Below are positions 39,708-52,290 of a stretch of DNA of 64,000 bases, in pieces. Position numbers and translations under genes: made by a program. The DNA is from Juglans regia (lineage: Eukaryota > Streptophyta > Magnoliopsida > Fagales > Juglandaceae): the NCBI RefSeq assembly GCF_001411555.2, contig NC_049901.1:9930681-9994680 (forward strand). Direction: 5' to 3'. Under the pieces are notes generated by a model. The model was given only the letters and a program-made list of their open reading frames with translations, was not told the origin of the DNA and did no database searches. Position 1 is the first letter of the stretch, and each line of letters opens with the position of its first letter.

Positions 39708-40081
39708 TAAACCAAGCAATTTCAATTATGAATCAGACATCGCCATACATATCTTGCCCTTATTAATATGCTTGTTTAGATTTGTCCTTTCTTTAATTTC
39801 TGATTTTGTTTTTTGATGGTTTTGCATTTGGGAGAGTTTTATTTTCCTTATTTGTTATCTCCCAAATGCTTGGTTTATAATTATAGTATTCCTCCGCTAT
39901 AAATGAGAGCATATTAATAAATTTAAGACGGGACCATGAGACGAGTGGCTACCGGCTCTTGGAAAAAAAAAAAAAAAAAGCATGTATGTAGAAGTATATA
40001 TAATATGCTTATTTGTGCACAAGTATACTGCTCGATCGCATCGTAACAAGCAATAACACTTTTTACCTAAGAGCATGGCCC

Positions 40082-40114
<33 letters not shown>

Positions 40115-40320
40115 TTAGAATAACACGTACAAGATTGACAATTCGATTTCTTCTAATTATTAATCTCCTTGTTTTCATTTGATTTTCGTTTATATAATCA
40201 CAACTAGTAGTCATTAAGGTTCTATTCATTGCAGAAATAAATTAATTACTTGTTTAATTTAATTACCATAATTGTCAATTTTTAACTAAATTCGATCTTG
40301 TTTGATTTCGTGAGGAAAAT
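38554..40320. other. Intergenic DNA with TA microsatellites
   Basis: TA tracts at 39668-39703 and about 40088-40113. The frame at 38608-38808 is unrecognised. No gene seen. Confidence 0.5.
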
Positions 40321-40834
40321 TGTAACACTCAACCTAGCACCAAGCCCAATCCAAGCGCAAGTTCTATAAAATATTTTTAGGGTTAATATGTATGAGAAGC
40401 ACACTTGAGATTTAAAGAGAAATTGTGAAATAGGCTACAGGTCTAAAATTTATTTTGGTGAAATATTAATTTTTATTAGCCTTGATAATTAGATTAAATC
40501 ATTTAATGGACCAAATGAGATCATTTTATTTGGAAATTGGCTAGAAAATTTTATGGGACGAGTTGGGCTATTTTAGCAGTTGAGTCGAGAACCATTATTA
40601 TTTATTAAATGCTCGACCCATAAAAATATAGACAAACTAAAGAAATTATTTTAGACTGCTCTAACTGGCTCGATCCACTTGTTAGTTTGATATGCTACCC
40701 AAGACTTGGTCCCAAATATTTCAAATGAATCCTACCCGATCACCCCAAGGCCCACCTGTTTGCTCTAAACTCAACGTGTAGTTTTTTTGATAAACGCCAC
40801 CATGGATTTCTCCTTCCGCTAGGGTTCATAGCAA

Positions 40835-40874
<40 letters not shown>

Positions 40875-40956
40875 ACTTTATACACGTTCATGCACACTTT
40901 ACCTTTTTCTCAAACACAAGATCACAAGGCAAGCTTTTTTTCTCTGCCCTAGGGAC

Positions 40957-40960
<4 letters not shown>

Positions 40961-41005
<45 letters not shown>
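40961..41005. repeat. (TA)n microsatellite
   Basis: About 22 TA units; a shorter TA tract is at 40840-40870. Confidence 0.95.
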
Positions 41006-41008
<3 letters not shown>

Positions 41009-41947
41009 TGGTATATATGTGTAGTTGCACATGGAGTTCCTCCATTAAGCCCCTAAACTAATGCCGCAGTAGCACATTCCTTTTTCCTCAACCTCTTCAT
41101 GTGGCCAAACAGTATCACACGGAAAACACTAAACGACATAATCGTAACCCACATCCAAAAAAGCCGCAGGAAAACCTCACAAAGTGATCGTCCCCACGCA
41201 CCATAGCCACTCTGTTTCTTCAACTGTAAACCACCAAACTGCCGTCAATGCCAGCTACCTAAACCTGTGTGGGCCCCTCTGTCCGCCTGACATACAACGC
41301 CAGCCACCACCTCATCTCACGAAAATCCACACAACCGCAAGCCATGTCCTAGCGTTATTAGCCGCTGCACCATCACTCCCAAACCCCATGAAGACCCACG
41401 TCGCAGCAACTAGTCAGTCCATGTCCAAGAAGCAATGGTAGCCCTCCTTTTCACCATGGAAACAATCCAAACCGCAAGCCACTATCACCAACATTGTCGC
41501 CCAAAGCCACCTTCAGCCCCTCCAACGTGATGCACTGTGGTTGCACCATACTAGAGCACATTTAAACCACTGTGAAGCCCTCTAGCAACCATTACACGTA
41601 CATCACACAATCCAGCGTTGCAGCACATGTAGCACCCGCCACCAGCGGCTGTTCAGCAATCCAGACGAGAACCCCTAGCGTACGAACGACCATGCTGCTA
41701 CACTGACAACCAAGCAAGCCGGGAACCATTGTGAGCCACCTGGAAACAACAAAAAGACCTATGTTTTTACACCACCAAAACAGAGCACCCATTGCACCTT
41801 TAAACCAACTTGCAAGACGCTGCCTACCACCAAGCCATACTGTCAGCTTCATTGCACTCGCCGCCGTGTCCCAACGTGCCCAGCCACCTTGGTCCATTCA
41901 CGGCGCCACTGATTGCCACACGAAGCAGCCAAAGTCTTACTGAGAAG

Positions 41948-41952
<5 letters not shown>

Positions 41953-42016
<64 letters not shown>
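41953..42016. repeat. (TC)32 microsatellite
   Basis: An uninterrupted TC run ending 61 bp before the gypsy LTR. Confidence 0.96.
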
Positions 42017-42019
<3 letters not shown>

Positions 42020-42077
42020 GTTCTGCAGTTTTGGAAAGCAGCCGCCAGTCCTCACCGGAAACCTTAGCGACAAACCA

Positions 42078-42449
42078 TGATAAGCCATGACGTTCAACCA
42101 GAGGTTTCAAGCCAAATCCCAAATATTTGGGAGGAGGTTAGACGGGCGACGCAAACAGGACGTAAAAAACGTACTGCATGGGAGTAGCGTGCATGCGTGC
42201 ATGGATTGGGTCTTAGCAGTTGGAGATATTTATGCTTGATGTTATCTTTTTGTTGCATTTTATTTCAGTTAGTACGTGGAGTCTATTTTTATTATTTCAT
42301 TTCTAGGCGTCGGTTACTGGTAGTGGCCTTAGGTTGTTCCTCTGTTTTTGACATACTCTGTTTTTCAATTTTATGATTATGGTTTGTTATTTAAGCAGCC
42401 GTGGATTATAAATGAAGCATAGAAAAAATTATATCAGTAAAATTGTGGG
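42078..42449 (+). repeat. Gypsy 5' LTR
   Basis: Shares with the 3' LTR long blocks such as CCCAAATATTTGGGAGGAGG and GGTTACTGGTAGTGGCCTTA. The exact inner end is uncertain by a few bases because no clean CA terminus is visible. Confidence 0.88.
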
Positions 42450-42541
42450 CTGGGCTCGATCCAGTAAAATTGGGAACCAATAAGGAGCGTATTGAGCACT
42501 TGGAGTCTGGGCTCGATGCAGTTTAGGAGGGACTACAACAA

Positions 42542-45500
42542 ATGGAGTTTGGTATGAACGACAAACTCCACCATTTGGAGGAAGCTCTCAATCGACTTTC
42601 GAATGTGTTGCTCTCTAACCCGGAGTCCTCAAATCATGGCAATCACCACCGAGAAAACCAAGATGGAGGGCGGCTGGTTGTCTCGTCCAAATCAGCCAAG
42701 CTAGAATTTCCACGCTTCTTTGGAGACGATCCAACGGAGTGGTTCAATCGGCTGGAACAATTCTTTGAATACCAAGGCACTGCAAAAAACCAAAAAGTTC
42801 CCATGGCTGTTTACCAACTTGAAGGGGAGGCTAACTAGTGGTGACAGTGGCTTCTCAGGACGTTACAGGAAGAAGGACACGTGATTTCTTGGGAAAACTT
42901 TGAAGAGGAATTATGGGCTCTCTTCGGACCATAAAGATGCGAAGACATTGATGAAGCTCTCTCACAAATCAGGCAACTGGGAACATTAAGAGACTATCAA
43001 TGTGATACCCTGTATTTACGTGTATTTTGACCAAGTAATTATTGCATCTCTTAAGATTATGGGCTTTCTTGTTTTAAATTTTAGATGATTTACGTGGTAT
43101 TATTTTAAGATTTTTAACTGTTAATTCAATGTGTTTTCGTGTTATTAATTATTGTTTATTATTTAAATTTCTCTTTATTTTAAATTAGTTTATTGTTGGA
43201 TTTAATTATTTAATATTTATTTAGTCATTGTGTTTAAATTAGTTTATTTAAATTGTCGTTTTGAAATCATTTTCGTTGGATCAGTTTCGAAACCCCGAGT
43301 TGAAAGATTGGATCTCATTTTTGTCCCTTCAATTTTATTTTTCCTCTTTTATTTTTCCCTTTTCTCTTTTTATTCTTTCTTTTTCTTCCTTTTCTTTCTT
43401 CCTCCCCTGCTATTCCTCCCGCGCGCGAAGCCCTCCCTTCTCCCCCATCCATTTGCATCATCCTCCCATAGCATCGCCGTGTGCCGTCCATTGCCGTCAC
43501 TATCCCTCCTATTTTCTTCACCTCCGGTTGGCAACCTCACCCATCCTTTTTCAGCTCCTCCCTCGCCGCCAATCTCCCCCAGGCATGGCTTCAAGCCGTG
43601 GCCCTCCTTCGTTCCAGCGCCACTGTTGCGCCGCCATTGGCCACCACCTTTTCACCACAGCACCGGTAGCCTGCTAGCTACCTAACCCACCCATCCTCAG
43701 CTTCGATCCGCCTCCAGTGAAGTCCAACCATTTCATTTTCCGATTTGAGCTTTGTGGACTCCAACCGCCACCCACGTTGCCACCCACGGCCAATGACCAC
43801 CACTACTAGCCTCACCAACACCTTTAAGCCTTTCCCTAGTAATCTCAAGTGTTTGTTTGTCCCTGTTTAAAAGTTAGATTTTTGAAACCCACGACCATAG
43901 TCCAAAATACATTGTTTCATTGTTGTGCTGCCACTTCTAGCATCTACGTGATCATATGAAAAGTATATTATAACACTGTAAGTATATTTTCAAAGAACTT
44001 TTGAGATTTAAATGTATTTTTGCACTAACTCATATTTACTGTGAACTAGTTTCGCTGTGCGAAACTGAGTTCGAGGAGTAAGGGGGTCGGTTGGATTGGG
44101 AAATGAAGTTGTTTGTGTGATTGGATTATGCTGGGATTTGTTGGCCATTGGATATTTGTGTCGTGTCATATACATTTCATAATTGCACACATGTTCATTT
44201 TTGTAAATGAAAACTTGGTTTTCGCATAATTGCATGCATGTTCATGTGTATATTTGAAAACTGAGTTTTCATGTGAGAAATGGTTTTTGGGTGCGTGCGT
44301 ATCACAACCCAAACCGAAATGGGGCATTATCTCGGTGGAGCTTCTCTGGTCATTCGGGAGTGGAATATATTGAGTGACATCCCCTAAGTTGTCGCTGGGA
44401 GGTAACGAGATCGAACGGGATGGTAACGCTCTCGTGCCAACTCTATGGCCCCTCTTGCTGGAGGGGGCTAGAGGATGCTTGGCCACAAATGCGCTGGATG
44501 CGGAACTGAGCATCGCTCGTTACGATATCATTCGCACGGTCGTTACCCGTGGTGTGATGAAGGAAGCCAGGGTGTGCAGATAGCCCCTAGGGGAGATCAC
44601 GGTGCATACAGTTAAAATTGGATTAATGGGCTATTTTCTGGAAAAATGATGGATTATTGTTTTGGGCTATTTTCTCCGAAAATGGTGGGAAATGTTTTAA
44701 TAGAATGTTTTGGGCCAAAATGAGATTTTGACGTGCGTTGGAAAATATTCATTTTTGGAAAAAATGATGTTTTGGGTCTAATGCATATTTAATCATATGC
44801 ATGCATAATTGTTGGTTGCATTAATGCATTTTTATCTCGTGGGTTGTTTCGATTATTACTTACTTGCGGTATCATTTTATGGTATTGCAGATTTTGATGT
44901 AGATGATGCTGATGTTGAGCCTGAGGATTTGGCTCTGCCGGAGGAGTGATTTGAGATCACTCGCTCGTGTTTGAGATTTGTTTCCCACTTGTTGAATTAT
45001 GTATTTTGGAATTATTATATTTTTATGGGATAACTATATTACTCTTTAAAACGTTTGGTTTTAAGTGAATGTGTATTAAACTATTATGGTACTTAGTCGA
45101 CGTATTTAAATTATCGGCTGCTTTTGTTGTACATTGTTGCATATACACACACTAGACACTTATTGTTGGGATGTGTGATCGTATTGTCATCATCCAGGCA
45201 TCTCAATTTCTGAGTTTCTGTACGTGGGGGTCGGGAGTACCACAATCAACGCAAGTTTGAGAAGCTCGGCAACAAGGTGCGTGGATGGACGTAAAAGGCG
45301 TTGGTGGGGACGTCCATGGGCGGCTTGAAGGCTAATATTTCTTATGGGATACGCGGCTGAGATTTTTGATGGGATACGGATGTTTAAACCACAATTACTC
45401 AAGGAGGCCATTAATTTAGCACGAATGTAAGACGAGCAACTTACACGACAGCAACGGTTCACATGACCACCACCCACAAGAGCTCCTCTAGCTCTTCCAC

Positions 45501-48500
45501 AAACCATGCGTGTAGCTCCTGCTGTTCTAATTAAGCACTTAACATGGGAAGAAATGCAAAAGAGAAGGGCTCATGGTCTTTGTTTCAACTGCAATCAACG
45601 CTTCACTGCTGGACATAGATGTCAAAAACCGCAGTTATTACTCTTCGAGGGGCATACGGGTAACATGATATGCGAAGAAATTACTGATCAGCAGACGTTG
45701 GAGGAAGACCAAGGTGGAGATACAGGGGAAGTACAGGAACCTGAACTGGAAACTGAAATCACGTGGCATGCTTTAACGGGATGGACGGGTCCAAGAACCA
45801 TGCGCATAACAACAAGAATTGGCTCTCACGAAGTAGTGGTTTTGGTTGATAGTGGGTCGACGCACAATTTTATCAGCGATCATTTGGCAAACATGCTCAA
45901 GTTGCCAGTCGTACCTACGGAGGCATTTTATGTCCGGGTGGCCAATGGACAAAGACTAAAGTGCTAGGGGCGTTATGATAAGGTACGAGTGGAGCTACAA
46001 GGTACCGCATTTTACCTCACCCTTTTTTCTCTACCCTTAACATGTCTAGATCTTGTACTTGGTGTGCAATGGCTTGAAATGCTTGGCTCCATGGTCTGTA
46101 ACTCAAAACAATTGACCATGGACTTTATTTGAGAAAATCAAGACCGAAGGCTACAAGGTCTAGATGTGCAAGCAATTCAGGTGGCTTCACCAAACGAAAT
46201 ATCGAAGTAGCTTCGCCTAGGGCATGCGTTATTTGCGATATACTTTCAACCAACCCTGGGAACAGGCTCACATGATGCACCACTTGATGATAAGTAGCAA
46301 GATATGCATAGTTTGCTGAAAGATTATGAGGACGTGTTCCAGCAGCCCTCAAGTCTGCCACCAAGGCACGAGGTAGAGCATTGCATTATGCTCAAGGAGG
46401 GGACCGGGCCAATCAATGTATGCTCGTATCAATATGCCCATTTTTAGAAGGAAGAAATTGAAAAAACAAGTTCATGAGATGCTAAATTCCAGCCTCATTT
46501 GCTAAGCACAAGTCCGTTTTCGTCGCCTGTATTATTGGTAAAGAAAAAGGATGGAAGTTGGCGATTTTGCACAGACTACTGTGCACTCAATACCGCCACC
46601 ATCAAGGACCGATTTCCCATCCCGATGGTAGACGACATGTTGGATGAATTGCATGGCCCATCATACTTTACCAAGCTTGATGTAAGGGCTGGATATCACC
46701 AAGTAAGAGTAAATCCTTCAAACATACTCAAAACTGCTTTTCGTACTCACAACGGTCATTACGAATATTTAGTTATGCCATTTGGCCTATGTAATGCACT
46801 ATCTACATTCCAAGCCATCATGAACTCTATATTTTGACCTTATCTTTGAAAGTTTATTTTGGTTTTCTTCGATGATATTCTCATATATAGTTCTACTTGG
46901 GATAGGCATGTGGTGCATGTTAAACAAACCTTGGAGATTTTGACGCAGCATCAAGTTTTTGCCAAGGCCAGCAAGTGTGCATTCAGCCAATAGGAGTTAG
47001 AATATTTGGGACACATTGTTACTCCTCAGGGAGTGAAGGTCGATAATCACAAAATTGCCACCATGGTGGCGTGGCCTTAACCAACTAATATTTATGAATT
47101 ACGTGATTTTTTTGGCTTGACAAGATATTAAGGGAAATTTGTTCAGAATTATGGCATTCGCTCGACCCCTTACCAACCTCCTCAAGAAAGGGCAGTTCGG
47201 ATGGAACGAGGACACTGAAGGAGCCTTCACAACTCTTAAGCAAGCGATGACCACCACACCTGTTTTGGTGATGCCCAATTTCAATGAGCCATTCACCATA
47301 GAAACGGACGCTGTAGGGGAGGGAATAGGCGTGATCTTAACTCAACAAGGCAAGCCCATTGCCTTTATGAGCCTTGCACTGGGAGTTACAAAAAAATATG
47401 GTCCACCTATGCCAAAGAAATGCTTGCAATTGTGGAGGCTATACGTGTATGGCGATCATATTTATTGGGGAGGAAGTTCTTCATCCAAACTGACCAATGC
47501 AACTTAAAATATTTTTTGGAACAACGTTTGGCAACACCGGAGTAACAAAAATTGGTAGCCAAATTACTAGGCTACGATTATGAGATCACCTATCGCCCAT
47601 ACCGTGAAAATTTAGCTGTAGACGCCCTCTCACGCAAGCCCAATAGTCCAGTCCTCAATCACCTCCATGTACCCACCATAACCATGTGGGATGAAGTTCG
47701 GAAGGCATACGAAGGAGTTCCATACATTTAGTTAGTCACTCAAGTGGCCAAGAGCAAACTGAAGGGCCATATACACAACAAAGGGGTTATTTTACTTCAA
47801 AGGCAGGGTACTCATTCCTTCCCAAGGGGAGTTGCGGAAAAGGTTGCTACATGAGGTTGATGACACAAAAATCGGGGGGCATTCAGGAGTGTTGCGAACG
47901 GTCAAGTGGCTGGCTCAACAGTTTTATTGGCCAAAAATGCATTGAGAAGTCCACGAATCCGAGCGTTGTGAAGTATGCCAAAAGATGAAATCCGAGACAC
48001 TCTCACCTACAGGACTTCTCCAGCCGTTGCCCATTCCTTGCCAAGTATGGGATGATATCACTCTCGACTTCGTTGAAGGATTGCCCATGTCCCATAGCAA
48101 GGACACAATATTGATGGTAGTGGACAGGTTGAGTAAAGCTACACATTTCTTAACCTTAATTCATCCGTTTACTGCAAAAGGTGTGGCTGAAAAATTTGTG
48201 GAAAGGGTTATCAAGTTGTATGGCCTGCCAAAATCTATCATCAATGATTACGATCCATTCTTCATTAACAGGTTTTGGCAATAATTTTTTCAAATGTCAG
48301 GCACAAAGTTACAACTTAGCTCCTCCTATCATCTGCAAACCGATGGACAAACGGAAGTAGTCAACCGCTGTGTGGAGCAGTATCTTCGCTGTTTTGTGCA
48401 TCAATGGCAGCACAAGTGGAGTGCCTATCTTCCTTGGGCTGGGTTATGGTATAATACAACGTACCATGCCTCAACGGGAATGACTCCATTTCAAGCTTTA

Positions 48501-49090
48501 TATGGGCATCCACCTCCCTCAGTCCCACTTTATCATAACGATTTTTCTTTCGTCAACGAAGTGATGAGCATCTGACAACTAGAGACGAGATACTACGGCA
48601 GCTCAAAGCCAATCTGGAAGCCTCCATCAATCGTATGAAACAAATGGCTGATCAAAAGAGGAGGGATGTCACGTTCGAAGTAGGTGAAATGGTGTTTCTC
48701 AAGTTGCATCCCTATCGGCAAGAATCAGTTTTTAAACATGCCCACCAAAAGCTTGCCAGTCGATTTTATGGGTTGTATCTTGCGTTACAAGAAATTGGAG
48801 CGGTTGCTTACAAACTTCAGCTGCTAATGGGAGCCCGCATTCATCTAGTTTTTCACATTTCCCTTTTAAAGAAAGTTATTGGTTGGAGTACACTGCCTTC
48901 TACTGAGTTGTCGCCAATAAATGATCGTACTTGAGCTTTAGTACATTCTGGATACCCGCTGGGTCAAATGGGGAAAGAAGTTTGAAGAAGAACACTTGGT
49001 TCAATGGAAACATTTGCCAGCTGAATAGGCCATGTGGGAGATGCACCACTCATTGCTGGAACAATTTCTAGATGTGGACCTTGCGGACAA
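42542..49090 (+). pseudogene. Gypsy gag-pol remnant
   Basis: Domains in order. Gag 42542-42995, resuming at 45250 after the nested insertion (FEKLGNKVRGW). Zinc knuckle CFNCNQRFTAGHRC (45580-45625). Protease DSGSTHNFI (45849-45875). RT 46499-46837 ([36 protein letters not shown]), with FFDDILIYS in a shifted frame near 46866-46892. RNase H from 47139 (PFTIETDAVGEGIGVIL). Integrase zinc finger near 47870-47980 and core 47985-48575 (LDFVEGLP, DRLSKATHF, LQTDGQTEVVNR). Chromodomain remnant near 48944-49060 (LVQWKHLPAE). Many stops and frameshifts. Confidence 0.93.
43001..45244 (+). mobile_element. 2.24-kb TG...CA element nested in the gypsy gag (family member a)
   Basis: Starts TGTGATACCCTG, ends GGAGTACCACA, and is flanked by a perfect 5-bp duplication ATCAA (42996-43000, 45245-45249). 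The gag frame is interrupted at the first ATCAA and resumes after the second. The layout is an AT-rich first 320 bp, a C-rich pseudo-coding block (43400-43800), then mixed DNA. It aligns along its length with the element at 54342-57053 on the other strand, for example GTAAGGGGGTCGGTTGGATT and TATTTTTGCACTAAC. No gag or pol. It is best read as a solo LTR of a large gypsy element, or as a non-autonomous family. The strand given is only the TGTGAT-first direction. Confidence 0.85.
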
Positions 49091-49114
49091 GAGTCCACCC
49101 GATGGGGGAAGTAT

Positions 49115-49485
49115 TGATAAGCCACGACGTTCAGCCGGAGGTTTCAAGCCAAATCCCAAATATTTGGGAGGAGGTTAGACGGGCGATGCAAACGTGATGT
49201 AAAAAATGTAGTGCATGGGAGTAGCGTGCATGCGTGCATCGGCTGAGTCTTAGCAGTTGGAGATATTTATGCTTGATGTTATTTTTCTGTTGCATTTTAT
49301 TTCAGTTAGCATGTGGAGTCTATTTCTATTATTTCATTTGTAGGCGTTGGTTACTGGTAGTGGCCTTAGGTTGTTCCTCTGTTTTTGGCGTACTCTATTT
49401 TTCAGTTTTATGATTATGGTTTGCTATTTAAGCAGCCGTGGATTATCAATGAAGCATAGAAAAAATTATTGTAGTAAAATTGTGG
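49115..49485 (+). repeat. Gypsy 3' LTR
   Basis: 371 bp, the partner of 42078-42449, following the polypurine tract. Confidence 0.88.
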
Positions 49486-51009
49486 AACATTCTCACCTGA
49501 AGAGGATATTTTCTTGAAGTGTTTGTCATTTACGTTACACGGGACCTATCAAACCATGTCACATAACTCCTTGTAAGTCCACCTTGCCTCTCCAATGGTT
49601 AGCATGACTGTGATTTAATCCCATCGATACCATGTTATGTAAATACCCCTCTAATAAGTGTTGATCATTGGATTAATATTTTAGGATATGATTGTGATGA
49701 AAACAAGATAAATTAGGTGTTTGAAGGTAGAAAATAATTCAAACTTTGATGTACAAGTTGGAGATATTTTTAGTAGATATCGATTATTTTGGAGTGAAGA
49801 TACTTTTAGGGTTTCTAGGATTTTAGATTTTTAGGAAAAATAGTTTATTTTAGTGTTTTAGGCTTAATATCAAAATATACATATAATTAGAGATTTAACT
49901 AAGTTACGTGTCTATTTTATGGGTAACGATTGATATTCGTTGGCACTCTTGTGAGAAAATTAAAAAAAGATCAAAAAGTCCAAGTAAGCGAGATTCCTAT
50001 GGTAGACTTTGTAGAAATGAAATGAAATGAGGTTGAATTTAGAAAATATGCATGTTGTGTTATGAAAAGAAATTTGAAACAACCTTTGTTATTTTTTTTG
50101 TATTACTCATGAAATTTGTACGAAAGAGAAAAATATTGTTGTTATAACTGGTGTAGACATGAGAAAATTTTTGGCATCTGGTTTCTGAGCTATGCAAAAA
50201 GAGCGAATATGAAATTTTAAAATTTGTGCATGTGATGTGAAGATGTTCTGAATCTGTTTTTAATATGTAAAATGATCTGACTTTGTTCAATAGTTTTTCT
50301 TGATATGATGTGACATCTGAAAAATTTTTAGCATAACTTTCTGATTCGGTATCTGATTTTGTTTCTATTCTATTTTGTTAAGGCACTGTCACGGGTATAA
50401 TAGTAGTATACGACCCTGCTATGGGTAAAAGAATAGTATATAACCTTACCACGGGGGTTAAATATGATCTCTGTTATGATGTGACACTTTGATATGATAT
50501 GAAGATGATGTCTCATGTTATAATTTGCAAAAGGATTTTTGATTAAAAATGTTTCTAAAAGTTTCGCTTTGATATTACATGTTTCGATTATGCATTCTGA
50601 AAGTAAATATTTTGTTCTGTATTTTGAACTCTGTAAATGCTCATATTTACATACTAGTATATGTTCTCTGCTTAATGAGTTATTGATAACTCACCTCTTA
50701 TTTCTCTTATCTCCACAATATTTTTTAGATAAATTAAATATTTTAGCTGAGGATCAAGATTAGAAAGTATGAGTGAGATGATTTAAGTATATTGGATTAA
50801 GTATACAAAGATGCCATGGTTATTGAAAAATGTTATTCGGTAAATTCGTCGTGTTATGAAGACGTGGTATGTGAGAGGTTGATATTTATATTAAGATTTT
50901 GTAGTGAGATTAATTATATTGAAGTAGTTGGTTTTAAACAACGAGTTGTCGGTGTAATTAAGAAATTTGAGTTTATATTTGTAGTATGAAATATGATTTT
51001 AAGTGAAAG
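49486..51009 (+). mobile_element. Right part of the split LTR-like element (family member b)
   Basis: Shares with the inverted element at 54342-57053 the phrases GTTATGAAAAGAAA..TTGAAACAACCT, TTACTCATGAAATT, TGGTGTAGACATGAG, ACCACGGGGGTTAAA, ACTAGTATATGTTCTCTGCTTA and GATAACTCACCT. It ends near CTCCGACTCAATCTAGATCG, where the relatives have CTCCGACCCC. The left boundary is the gypsy target site. Confidence 0.75.
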
Positions 51010-51507
51010 TTAATAACTCTCCGACTCAATCTAGATCGTACCAGAATTAAAAATAAAAAAAAGAAAAAGAAAAAGGGAGCATCCTATCTCTTAGGTCTTA
51101 ACTTTTGACGCTGGATATATCAATCGTCTGATTGAATTTTTCTTACTTCCTTTATTCAGCATAATAAAAGAAAAGAAAAGGCTAGCGTTTGAGACATCAA
51201 AGAATTGGGCATCGTTGTTGGGCTTATAATTGTAAGTTGGGACAATTATTGGGTCGGGACTTTGCAGACTTTTACGTGGACCATAACCAATAATCCTAAT
51301 TTAAGTAAGTGTAAGAGTTCGTCACGGGAAAGGCGGTTTAGGCCTCGTTTGAGTAGTGATGTGATATTAAATGATGTGTAAATAATAATAAAAAATGATA
51401 AAAAATAATGATAAAATATTAAATAGTAATATATAGTAGTAAAAGTAGTGAAACGTAGGTGAAATTGTAATCATAAAATATTAAAAAGTAGTGGAGTGAT
51501 TTTAGAT
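51010..51507. other. Intergenic DNA with a diverged MITE-like stretch
   Basis: From about 51345 (GCCTCGTTTGAGTAGTGATG) the DNA resembles the second MITE subfamily (AATAATAATAAAAAATGATA). No gene. Confidence 0.45.
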
Positions 51508-51881
51508 CTCGTTAATTTGGATATATAGTTAGATAATATGAGATGAGATGATATGAGAAATCTGTGAATAATAGTAGATAATTTGTGAATAATAGTGAAA
51601 TAGTTTGTATTAAGATTTTTATTAGATTTTGTAAAAGAAGTGAAAAAATTGAATAAAAATATTACAAAGTTAAAATATTGTTAGAATATAATTTTTTAAC
51701 ATAATTTTTGTTTTGAGATTTGAAAAAGTATAATTATTTTTGTATTTTATATGAAAGTTTCGAAAAATTGTAATGATTTATGAAAAAGTATGAAAGGGAA
51801 ATTGAAAAGAGTTTGTGTTTGAGTATTGTTTGAATGTTGAAATAAGATGAGATGAGACCAAATGCTTATCCAAATGGGCCC
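51508..51881. repeat. AT-rich MITE copy with both ends
   Basis: Ends TCGTTAATTTGGATATATAG and TGCTTATCCAAATGGGCCC are inverted. The body is TATGAGATGAGATGATATGA, TTTTGAGATTTGAAAAAGTA and AATAAGATGAGATGAGA. Confidence 0.8.
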
Positions 51882-51984
51882 TAAATAAATAAGTAATAAT
51901 CTCTCTTCTTATGCCTTCTTCTATCATTAGCTTAACCCTAAAAGACATTCCCCTACAATATTAAAGTTTTGTAAGATTATAAAT

Positions 51985-52290
51985 TAAGATCTAGTTTGGA
52001 TCATGTTGAGATGAGATAAGATGAGATGATAAATTTATGAATAATAATGAAATAGTTTATCAATAGTAGTGAAATGACTTGAATTAAGATGTTTTATGAG
52101 ATTTTGAGAAGATAGAGAAAAAATTGAATAAAAATATTATAATTTAAAATATTAGTAGAATATAGTTTTTAAATATTATTTTTGTTTTGAGACTTGAAAA
52201 ATTTGAATTCTTTTTATGTTTTATTTGAAAGTTTGAGAAAGTTATAATGATTAAGTAATGATAAGATGAAAAACTTGAAAATCTAAAATT
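51985..52290. repeat. AT-rich MITE copy
   Basis: Starts AAGATCTAGTTTGGATCATG, then GAGATGAGATAAGATGAGAT and TTTTGAGACTTGAAAAATTT. The right end is diverged. Confidence 0.7.

Larger units (their letters stand above)
40321..42077 (+). mobile_element. Left part of an old LTR-like element split by the gypsy insertion
   Basis: Begins TGTAACACTCAACC, a start typical of plant LTRs. An AT-rich part is followed by a C-rich part (41100-41940) that reads open in several frames without resembling any protein, then a TC tract (41953-42016). The gypsy element begins at 42078. The sequence seems to continue at 49486, since the remnant there matches the second half of the TG...CA family. That the two pieces form one element is inference. 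Confidence 0.5.
42078..49485 (+). mobile_element. Ty3/gypsy chromovirus, degenerate, with a nested insertion
   Basis: LTRs 42078-42449 and 49115-49485 start TGATAAGCCA and share nearly all their length. The 3' LTR is preceded by the polypurine tract GGGGGAAGTAT. Flanks read AACCA (42073-42077) and AACAT (49486-49490), a plausible worn target duplication. The gag, protease, RT, RNase H, integrase and chromodomain remnants are in gypsy order. Without the 2.24-kb element inserted at 43001, it is about 5.2 kb. Short LTRs and compact size suggest a Reina-like chromovirus (inference). Stops throughout mean it is inactive. Confidence 0.92.

Noticed and set aside
41184..42067. Pro/His-rich frames in the C-rich stretch
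   Set aside because: They resemble the C-rich blocks of the LTR-like family, open in several frames without domains, and run into a TC microsatellite.
43230..43685. 151-residue Phe/Ser/Pro-rich frame
   Set aside because: Inside the TG...CA element. The related element at 56230-56780 has an equivalent block whose frames do not match residue by residue, so no coding constraint is evident.
40321..51009. A clean 5-bp target duplication for the outermost LTR-like element
   Set aside because: The left flank AAAAT and the right flank after 51009 do not give a convincing match with a TG...CA boundary.
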